Part shown: positions 42,613 through 49,290 of the stretch, one piece after another
How positions within the stretch are numbered: the stretch's first letter is position 1
Layout of the letters: every line of letters begins with the position of its first letter
Assembly (NCBI RefSeq): GCF_030464345.1
Contig: NZ_VCYH01000001.1
Span: 248,001-312,000, forward strand
DNA: 64,000 nucleotides
Source: Methanoculleus frigidifontis
GTDB lineage: Archaea; Halobacteriota; Methanomicrobia; Methanomicrobiales; Methanoculleaceae
Reading direction: 5' to 3'
Made by a program: the position numbers and the translations under genes
Notes under the pieces: model-generated
The model's input: only the letters and a program-made list of their open reading frames with translations
Databases searched by the model: none
What the model was told of the DNA's origin: nothing

Positions 42613-45289
42613 TCTCCTCGAGCCGGAGGTCCGCGAGGTCGTCCGGAAACGGGGGTTTGCCAGCCTCTCCGACGCCCAGGAGCAGGCGATCCCCCTCCTC
42701 CTCGAGAACCGGAACCTGGTGCTGATCGCCCCGACCGGCACCGGCAAGACCGAGAGTGCGATGCTGCCGGTCTTCAGCCGGCTCCTTGCGACACCCGGCC
42801 AGGGGTTCAAGGCGATCTACGTCACGCCGCTGCGCTCCCTCAACCGCGACATCCTCGCCCGGATGGAGTGGTGGTGCGCCGAGCTCGGGCTCTCGGTCGG
42901 GGTGCGCCACGGGGACACGCCCCAGAACGAGCGGCGGCGCCAGGCGCTCTCGCCGCCCGACCTCCTCATCACGACGCCGGAGACGCTGCAGGCGCTCTTC
43001 ATGGGCAGCCGCCTCAAAAAGCACCTCGCAAACGTCCGGTTCGTGATCATCGACGAGGTGCACGAGCTCGCCGGCAGCAAACGCGGGGCGCAGCTCTCGG
43101 TCGCTCTCGAACGCCTCGCCGCGCACGCCGGCGACTTCCAGCGGATCGGCCTCTCCGCGACCGTCGGCAACCCGGACGAGATCGGCCGGTTCCTCTGCGG
43201 CGCCCGGCCGTTCTCGCTCGTCGAGGTGCCGGTGGCGGCGCACCTGGATATATCGGTCCGTTTCGCGGGCGAGGATTTCTCCGGCCAGACCCGCTCGGTC
43301 GAAAAATGCCTCGACCGCCCCGGCTCCACCCTGGTCTTCGTCAACACCCGGGTGACTGCCGAACTCCTCGGCCACGAGCTCTACGCCCGTGGCGACGTCG
43401 AGGTGCACCACGGCTCGCTCTCAAAAGACGTCCGCGTCGATGCCGAGGAGCGGTTCCGCCGCGGTGCCGTCCGGACGCTGATCAGCACCTCCTCGATGGA
43501 GCTCGGGATCGATATCGGGCATATCGAGCACGTCCTCCAGTTCGGCTCGCCCCGGGAGGTCTCGCGGCTCGTTCAGCGGGTCGGCAGGGCCGGCCACCAG
43601 CTCGACACGATCTCGCGCGGCGTCGTCCTCGCGACCGGCTTTGATGACCTCCTCGAGTCGATGGTGATCACCCGGCGGGCGCAGGCGAACGAGTGCGAGA
43701 ACGTCCTCCCGCCGATGAACGCCGCCGACGTCATGGCGAACCAGGTGGCGGCGATCGCCGTGGAGTATGGGGAGATCGAGATCTCCCGGATCCAGGCGCT
43801 GATCGAGCGGTCGGGCTGCTTTTCGGACTCGGAGGGCCTCCTCGAGAAGGTCTCTGCGCAGATGGCGGAGCACCGGCTCATCCGGCGGGACGGCAGCCGG
43901 ATCATCAGGACGGGGCGGGCGCGGCGCTACCTCACCGAGAACCTCTCGATGATCCACGACGAGCGCAAAGTCGAGGTCTTCGACATCGTCTCCCGCCGGA
44001 CGGTCGGGACGCTCGACGAGTCGTTCGTCATCGGCTGGGTGCACACCGGCGCGGTCTTCATCACCAAAGGGCAGCTCTGGCGGGTGCTCGATATGGAGGG
44101 TGGCAGGATCTCGGTCGAACCGGCGACGAAGGCCAGGGGCGAGATCCCCTCCTGGGAGGGCGAGCAGATCCCGGTGCCCTTCGCGGTGGCGGACGAGGTC
44201 GGCCGGCTCCGCCGCACCCGGGAGTTTTCCGGCTATGCTGCGGGGGAGCGGAGCCTCCGCTACGCCGAGAGATTCATCGGCCGGATGGACGCCGGCCGTT
44301 TCCCGGTGCCGTCGGACCGGCTCATCACCCTCGAGAACACCGCCGAGGGCGTCGTCGCGAACGTCTGCGGCGGGCACAAGGCGAACGAGGCGCTCGCCCG
44401 GGCGCTCTCGATCCTGCTCTCTGCCCGGTTCGGGACGACGGTCGGGATCGAGGTCGGGGCATACCGGATCCTCTTCCGGCTTCCCGCAGGGGTGCGGGCG
44501 CTCGAGGTGCAGGAGAGCCTTTCCGGGCTCGACCCGGCCCACATCGAGGGCGTCTTAAAGCTCGCCCTGAAGCGGACGGCGCTCTTTAAGTGGAAACTCG
44601 TGCAGGTCGCCAAAAAGTTCGGCGCCATCGACGCCGACGCCGACTACGAGCGGATCAGCATCCACCGGCTCATCGACCTCTTCGACGGGACGGTCATCGC
44701 CGAGGAGGCCTACCGCGAGCTCTTCAGCGACTACATGGACGTCCGGGAGGCGGCGGAGATCCTCGCCGCCGTCCAGGACGGGCGGGTCGGGATCGCCGTC
44801 GGGGTCATGAGCCCCCTCGGGAGCGAAGGCCTCTCCTCCTCACGGGACACCATCGCTCCCCTGACGGTTGACCAGGCGGTGATCGGCACCCTGATGCGCA
44901 GGCTCGAGAAGGAGGAGGTGATCCTCTTCTGCATGCACTGCCGGAAGTGGAAGAGCAGGACGGTGGTCGAGCGGGTGCCGGACCGCCCTGTCTGTCCGGT
45001 CTGCAACGCCCGGCTGATCGCGGCCGTAAAGCCCTGGGATGAGCCGATGATCGCGGCCGCAAAGAAGCAGAAGAAGACTGAAGAGGAGCGGGCTGCCGAG
45101 GTGCGGATGCTGCGCAGCGCCAATATCGTGCTCTCGAGCGGGAAGAAAGCGGTGATCGCGCTTGCAGGACGCGGGGTCGGGCCCGAGGTCGCATCGCGCA
45201 TTCTGGCTACGCTATCGGAAGGAGAGGCGTTTTACCGGGAGATTCTCAAAGCCGAGCGAAACTACGTGCGGACGCACCGCTACTGGTGA
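42560..45289 (+). CDS. Lhr-like helicase 2 with C-terminal zinc ribbon
   Basis: 909 residues. Walker A IAPTGTGKTESA (residue about 56), DEVHELAG Walker B, SATVG, SSMELGIDIGHIE and QRVGRAGH define the Lhr-family helicase. Winged-helix and DUF-type C-terminal regions follow, and a zinc ribbon FCMHC...CPVC lies near residue 800, absent in the Lhr at 5851. It closes with a helix-hairpin-helix-like LAGRGVGPEVASRIL. The gene cluster suggests action in repair with RPA and the phosphoesterase. Confidence 0.9.
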   Translation: MEPISEPRRLSDRRTAIDLLEPEVREVVRKRGFASLSDAQEQAIPLLLENRNLVLIAPTGTGKTESAMLPVFSRLLATPGQGFKAIYVTPLRSLNRDILARMEWWCAELGLSVGVRHGDTPQNERRRQALSPPDLLITTPETLQALFMGSRLKKHLANVRFVIIDEVHELAGSKRGAQLSVALERLAAHAGDFQRIGLSATVGNPDEIGRFLCGARPFSLVEVPVAAHLDISVRFAGEDFSGQTRSVEKCLDRPGSTLVFVNTRVTAELLGHELYARGDVEVHHGSLSKDVRVDAEERFRRGAVRTLISTSSMELGIDIGHIEHVLQFGSPREVSRLVQRVGRAGHQLDTISRGVVLATGFDDLLESMVITRRAQANECENVLPPMNAADVMANQVAAIAVEYGEIEISRIQALIERSGCFSDSEGLLEKVSAQMAEHRLIRRDGSRIIRTGRARRYLTENLSMIHDERKVEVFDIVSRRTVGTLDESFVIGWVHTGAVFITKGQLWRVLDMEGGRISVEPATKARGEIPSWEGEQIPVPFAVADEVGRLRRTREFSGYAAGERSLRYAERFIGRMDAGRFPVPSDRLITLENTAEGVVANVCGGHKANEALARALSILLSARFGTTVGIEVGAYRILFRLPAGVRALEVQESLSGLDPAHIEGVLKLALKRTALFKWKLVQVAKKFGAIDADADYERISIHRLIDLFDGTVIAEEAYRELFSDYMDVREAAEILAAVQDGRVGIAVGVMSPLGSEGLSSSRDTIAPLTVDQAVIGTLMRRLEKEEVILFCMHCRKWKSRTVVERVPDRPVCPVCNARLIAAVKPWDEPMIAAAKKQKKTEEERAAEVRMLRSANIVLSSGKKAVIALAGRGVGPEVASRILATLSEGEAFYREILKAERNYVRTHRYW

Positions 45290-45295
45290 AAAAGG

Positions 45296-45850
45296 TTACA
45301 TGATGCTCTCGAGCCGCTGCTCGAGGAAGTCCAGGCCCCGCTTGATATCTTCCATATTTTTGCCGCCGGTGAGGATGATCTTGCCGGAACTGAAGAGTAG
45401 AGCCACGATCTTCGGGTTTTCGATCCGGTAGACGAGCCCCGGAAACTGTTCGGGCTCGTACTCGATGTTCTCGAGGTTCAGGGTGATGACGACCTTGTTC
45501 AGATTGATGTATTTCCCCATGTCGTAGGAGCAGACGATATTGGTGATGGCAACCTTCGGCTCGTCGAAGGCGTCGACGCCCGCCTCTTTCAGCGACCCGA
45601 TGATGATCTTCAGGCCGTCCTGGAGGTCCTGTTTGTTCCGGATGCCGGTGAGGACCACTTTGCCGGATGAGAAGATCAGGGATGCAATCTTCGGGTTTTC
45701 AATCCGGTAGACCGCGCCGGGGAACCGCTTGGTATTCAGCTCGCAGTTTTTCACGGTTTCGGAGACTTTCGCGAGGTCTATTGAGTCAGCAATAACGCCG
45801 GAGGCCACGATGTTCTCGATTTTCAGTGACTCGTATCCCTTGTCATCCAT
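45296..45850 (-). CDS. tbp: TATA-box binding protein
   Basis: 184 residues made of two direct repeats of the saddle fold (about 8-95 and 98-184). The repeats share FPGAVYRIENPKIASLIFSSGK and FPGLVYRIENPKIVALLFSSGK, respectively. It recruits TFB and RNA polymerase to the TATA boxes seen throughout this window. It is divergent from the acyl-CoA synthetase gene across 117 bases; a TTTTAAAC element on the minus strand lies close to the start codon. Confidence 0.97.
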   Translation of the reverse strand: MDDKGYESLKIENIVASGVIADSIDLAKVSETVKNCELNTKRFPGAVYRIENPKIASLIFSSGKVVLTGIRNKQDLQDGLKIIIGSLKEAGVDAFDEPKVAITNIVCSYDMGKYINLNKVVITLNLENIEYEPEQFPGLVYRIENPKIVALLFSSGKIILTGGKNMEDIKRGLDFLEQRLESIM

Positions 45851-45923
45851 CGATATGAGTATCGTCTTTTAAACCATAATACTAATGGAAAATCTTTATG
45901 GGTACCTGACGGCGCACCCCCGG

Positions 45924-45938
45924 CTATATACTTAAAAG
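45924..45938 (+). promoter_or_regulatory. TATA region of the acyl-CoA synthetase gene
   Basis: CTATATACTTAAAAG provides one or two overlapping TATA elements, 30-44 bases before the ATG at 45968. Confidence 0.5.
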
Positions 45939-45967
45939 CCTGGAGACCAAAGGTTATTGATCGAATT

Positions 45968-47653
45968 ATGGGCAAGAATGAGCAGGGTGCCTTCGATTAC
46001 GACGAGTGGTACGCGAATTATTCCATCGAGGTTCCTGAATACTATAATTTCGGGTTCGACGTCATCGATGCATGGGCGAAGAAAGACAGAAACAAGCTCG
46101 CCATGATCTGGACGGACCAGCAGGGCGGCGAGAAGAAGTTTACCTTCTACGACCTGATGCGGCTCTCCAACCAGGCGGCGAATATGTGTCTGAAGTACGG
46201 CATCAAGAAGGGCGACCGCGTCATGATCATGCTGCCGCGGGTGCCGGAGTGGTGGATCTTCACGATCGCCCTCATCAAGCTCGGTGCGGTCTACTGCCCG
46301 GCCCCGACGATGCTGACGCCGAAGGACTTGAAATACCGGATAAAGGCCGCCGATATCAAGATGATCATCACCTCCGAGGAGCACGCCGGCAAGATCGAGG
46401 AGATCCGCGAGGAGTGCCCGTCGCTGACCGTCAGGCTCTCGGTCGACAGCAGGCGCGAGGGCTGGGTCAGCTACCCGGTCGAGCTCGACTACCCGGCGCC
46501 GGTCTCCCACAAACTCATCAACCTGCCCGGGATGCACCGGACGAAGGCGACCGACCCACTCGTCATCTTCTTCACCTCCGGGACGACCGGCGAGGCGAAG
46601 ATGGTGCTCCACGAGCAGAGCTACCCGCTCGGGCACCTGGTCACCGCCGGGATCTGGCACGACCTGAAAGAGAACGACCTGCACTTCACCCTCTCGGACA
46701 CCGGCTGGGCGAAGAGCGCCTGGGGCAAGTTCTACGGCCAGTGGCTCATCGGCGCCTGCATCTTCGTCTACGATATCCGCGGCCGGTTCAACGCGACCGA
46801 GATCCTCCCCCTGATGGAGCGCTACGGGATCACGACCTTCTGCTGCCCGCCGACGATCTACCGGATGCTGATCCTCGCCGACCTCGACAAATTCGATCTC
46901 TCGGAGCTGCGCCACAGCGTGAGCGCCGGCGAGCCCCTCAACCCCGAGGTGATCCGGGCCTGGAAGGAAGGCACCGACAACACCATCTACGAGGGCTACG
47001 GCCAGACCGAGACGATCCTCTGCATCGGGACGTTCCCGGGGATGGAGCCGAAGTTCGGGTCGATGGGCCGCCCCTCGCCCGGCTGGGTGATTGAGCTCCA
47101 CGACGAGGACGGCAATCCGGTCGGACAGCATAAGGAGGGGAAGATCGCGATCAAGCTCGACCCGCGACCGGTCGGGCTCTTCCGCGAGTACCTGGACAAC
47201 GAGGAGGAGAACCGGAAGGTCTTCCAGAACGGCTTCTACTACACCGGTGACAAGGCCTACATGGACGAAGACGGCTACTTCTGGTTCATCGGCCGCGACG
47301 ACGACGTCATCAAGTCGTCCGGCTACCGGATCGGCCCCTTTGAGGTCGAGAGCGCCATCGTCGAGCACCCGGCCGTCCAGGAGGCTGCGGTCGTCGGCTC
47401 CCCCGACGTCATCCGCGGGCTGATCGTCAAGGCGTTCGTCGTCCTAAAGCCGGGCTACAAGCCCTCGGAGTCGCTGATCAAGGAGATCCAGAGCCACGTG
47501 AAGCAGACGACGGCGCCCTACAAGTACCCGCGGACGATCGAGTTTACCGATGCGCTCCCGAAGACCATCTCCGGCAAAATCCGGCGGAACGAGCTGCGTG
47601 AACTGGAGATGAAGCGTTTCATCGACTCCAACAATAAGGCCGGCTCCCCCTGA
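45968..47653 (+). CDS. AMP-forming acyl-CoA synthetase (medium-chain type)
   Basis: 561 residues of the ANL superfamily. The P-loop-like motif is FFTSGTTGEAKM (residue about 199), followed by EGYGQTET, the hinge aspartate in YYTGDKAYMD, GRDDDVIKSSGYRIG, and the C-terminal catalytic lysine in TISGKIRRNELRE. It activates a carboxylic acid to its CoA thioester via an acyl adenylate; methanogens use it to assimilate organic acids such as acetate or branched-chain acids. Exact specificity cannot be told. Monocistronic, upstream of the tRNA-Leu region. Confidence 0.92.
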   Translation: MGKNEQGAFDYDEWYANYSIEVPEYYNFGFDVIDAWAKKDRNKLAMIWTDQQGGEKKFTFYDLMRLSNQAANMCLKYGIKKGDRVMIMLPRVPEWWIFTIALIKLGAVYCPAPTMLTPKDLKYRIKAADIKMIITSEEHAGKIEEIREECPSLTVRLSVDSRREGWVSYPVELDYPAPVSHKLINLPGMHRTKATDPLVIFFTSGTTGEAKMVLHEQSYPLGHLVTAGIWHDLKENDLHFTLSDTGWAKSAWGKFYGQWLIGACIFVYDIRGRFNATEILPLMERYGITTFCCPPTIYRMLILADLDKFDLSELRHSVSAGEPLNPEVIRAWKEGTDNTIYEGYGQTETILCIGTFPGMEPKFGSMGRPSPGWVIELHDEDGNPVGQHKEGKIAIKLDPRPVGLFREYLDNEEENRKVFQNGFYYTGDKAYMDEDGYFWFIGRDDDVIKSSGYRIGPFEVESAIVEHPAVQEAAVVGSPDVIRGLIVKAFVVLKPGYKPSESLIKEIQSHVKQTTAPYKYPRTIEFTDALPKTISGKIRRNELRELEMKRFIDSNNKAGSP

Positions 47654-47697
47654 GGGACAATCACCTTTATTTTGTTGAAGGTACAACACTTTAAGGC

Positions 47698-47743
47698 GCG
47701 AGGGTTGCCGAGCCAGGTCAAAGGCGATAGGTTCAGGGCCTTT
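47698..47743 (+). pseudogene. Truncated tRNA-Leu copy (5' half)
   Basis: The first 29 bases are identical to the tRNA-Leu that starts 72 bases downstream, and the anticodon loop GGTTCAGGGCC is kept, but the anticodon stem is changed (GCGATA/TATCGC) and there is no T arm. It is a partial duplication, as left by tandem duplication or by an element that integrated at the tRNA. Confidence 0.7.
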
Positions 47744-47769
47744 ATCGCGAATTACACCATAGATCCCGT

Positions 47770-47854
47770 GCGAGGGTTGCCGAGCCAGGTCAAAGGCGCT
47801 GGGTTCAGGGCCCAGTCTCGTAGGAGTTCACCGGTTCGAATCCGGTCCCTCGCA
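47770..47854 (+). tRNA. tRNA-Leu (anticodon CAG)
   Basis: An 85-nt class II tRNA. The acceptor stem is GCGAGGG/CCCTCGC with discriminator A. The D arm is GCC...GGC, the anticodon arm CTGGG-TTCAGGG-CCCAG reads CAG, the variable arm is CTC-GTAG-GAG and the T arm is ACCGG-TTCGAAT-CCGGT. CCA is not encoded. No intron. Confidence 0.95.
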
Positions 47855-47976
47855 CATTCTCTCTTATGAAATGTTATTCTGGTAGCCTTTGGTAGATCGC
47901 ATTTTTCGCTGCAGTTGTCGGGGCTCTGGTTTGAGTGCTGTGTAAGGTTACGTACTCGTGGTGCCCCACACGTGGG

Positions 47977-48061
47977 GCGAGAGTTGCCGACCCGGGCCAA
48001 AGGCGCTGGATCTGGGATCCAGGTTCATAGGAGTTCTTCGGTTCGAATCCGGCCTCTCATG
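47977..48061 (+). pseudogene. tRNA-Leu-like sequence, probably decayed
   Basis: Aligned base by base with the tRNA-Leu upstream and of equal length. Damage is visible: a C-A mismatch in the acceptor stem, a disrupted T stem (TTCGG/CCGGC), C at the invariant U33 and an anticodon region that folds into CTGGATC-TGG-GATCCAG. If read as a tRNA the anticodon would be TGG (Pro) on a leucine body. The next minus-strand gene ends inside its last 5 bases. Confidence 0.6.
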
Positions 48062-48302
48062 TACTGTGCTTGAGATAATCTTGTTCCGCTTCTAGAATTT
48101 TTTCCATGACCCATTCTGGAGCTTCGTCTAAGGAATCGATCTCCCGGACGACCTTGTAGAATTCACGCCTCATGCCGTCTAGAACACGGGAGTTGATAAT
48201 CCGCCCGACCCGCCGGCTCTCCTCCGGAGGTAATCCTCTCATAATCTCATTGCCTCGGTCTGTATCTGTCCACGTATGATTTACCACTATCGTCCGGGTC
48301 AT
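48057..48302 (-). CDS. Small hypothetical protein
   Basis: 81 residues, charged and mainly helical (PPEESRRVGRIINSR, REFYKVVREID, VMEKILEAEQDYL). No family recognised. It ends within the tRNA-like sequence, and reads away from the element's replication genes. It may be a small regulator of the integrated element. Confidence 0.5.
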   Translation of the reverse strand: MTRTIVVNHTWTDTDRGNEIMRGLPPEESRRVGRIINSRVLDGMRREFYKVVREIDSLDEAPEWVMEKILEAEQDYLKHST

Positions 48303-48677
48303 GCGAGGGGCGTCCGCATTCGGTTTCGGGTATGCTCATTACCTCCTTGCCATCTTTCTGACATTCCTTCCGCGATCTTCGAGCTAGCACACAGCCGCTA
48401 AACCAAATTCACCGAGCGCGGTTCTTCCTTTTATCTCCCCTCATCAATCTCTTTTCCGTGCGGGAACCTGCTGACGGTGAGGCGCCCGAACCAGGGCATC
48501 CACCACCCTTCTCAGCACCGATCGCTTTTTGATCCGCCCGCACTGGAGCAGACCATGAGAGAAGCATTCCAGGAAGTACCCAGCCACGTCCCGGACCCGA
48601 CAGCAAAGGCCCGTCCGGGAGAAACGGATCGCCGACGGCAAAGTCAGACCGATACACCAACACAGCGAGGAAACGAA
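48303..48677. other. Upstream region of the element's replication operon
   Basis: About 375 bases. A TATA-like CCTTTTATC lies near 48427-48435. A frame in phase with the 92-residue ORF is open from 48477 and has an ATG at 48555, so part of this region could be coding if translation starts earlier. Confidence 0.35.
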
Positions 48678-48956
48678 ATGCAAAGCACAGACAGAACAGA
48701 CGGCAGCCCCCGGAATGAAGCGTGCGCCAACATCGGTTCATGCGGGACTGCCCAGAGATCTTCTGCACCGGAGGGGATAAGACCGACGGCGGTCCGCACC
48801 CTCGACCCGGTGCCGATCTACCTGGTCCCGCAGGCGCTCTCGGCTGCGATCCGCCGGCACGGCAGATCGATCGTTGATATCCGGGCGAAGCTGAACGGCC
48901 ACAACCTCTTCGCGATCACCATCACGCTCCAGGAGGCGGGCGGCAATGAATACTGA
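48678..48956 (+). CDS. Small protein of the integrated element
   Basis: 92 residues from ATG 48678, chosen because GAGG lies 7 bases before it. The N-terminal half is disordered and polar; the C-terminal half (VPIYLVPQALSAAIRRHGRSIVDIRAKLNG) looks folded. Family unknown. It overlaps the next ORF by 11 bases and so belongs to the replication operon. Confidence 0.5.
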   Translation: MQSTDRTDGSPRNEACANIGSCGTAQRSSAPEGIRPTAVRTLDPVPIYLVPQALSAAIRRHGRSIVDIRAKLNGHNLFAITITLQEAGGNEY

Positions 48957-49290
48957 GCCCGGGACGATCTCCTACGGCCTCGGCGGGGTGCTCCACATCC
49001 TCGTCGACGCCGAGCGTTACCGGATCGAGCCGGAAGACGTGAAGGCCCTGCTCTTCTCCGGCCGGGTGGTGCCGATCACCCAGGACTGCTCGAAGGCCAA
49101 GCGGGAGGATTACCTGATCTGCGACGTCGCCATCGCGGGGCACGCCGCGATCAACCGTTCCGGTAAGGCCGTGGCGGTCCACACCCGCGTCGGCTCGTAC
49201 ATCGTCCCGGTGGTCAGCCTGCAGCGGGTGGCGCGGGGCGAGGCCGCGAGCGCCCCGCTCTTCCCGATCATCCCGGGGGAGACGGAATGA
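48946..49290 (+). CDS. Hypothetical protein of the replication operon
   Basis: 114 residues, beta-rich (ISYGLGGVLHILVDAERYRI; VHTRVGSYIVPVVSLQRV). Unrecognised. Its stop overlaps the start of the primase/helicase gene (ATGA), so the two products are probably made together, and it may be an accessory replication or regulatory protein. Confidence 0.55.
   Translation: MNTEPGTISYGLGGVLHILVDAERYRIEPEDVKALLFSGRVVPITQDCSKAKREDYLICDVAIAGHAAINRSGKAVAVHTRVGSYIVPVVSLQRVARGEAASAPLFPIIPGETE

Noticed and set aside
47977-48061. Functional suppressor-type tRNA with Leu body and TGG anticodon
   Set aside because: Mismatches in acceptor and T stems and loss of U33 point to a pseudogene.
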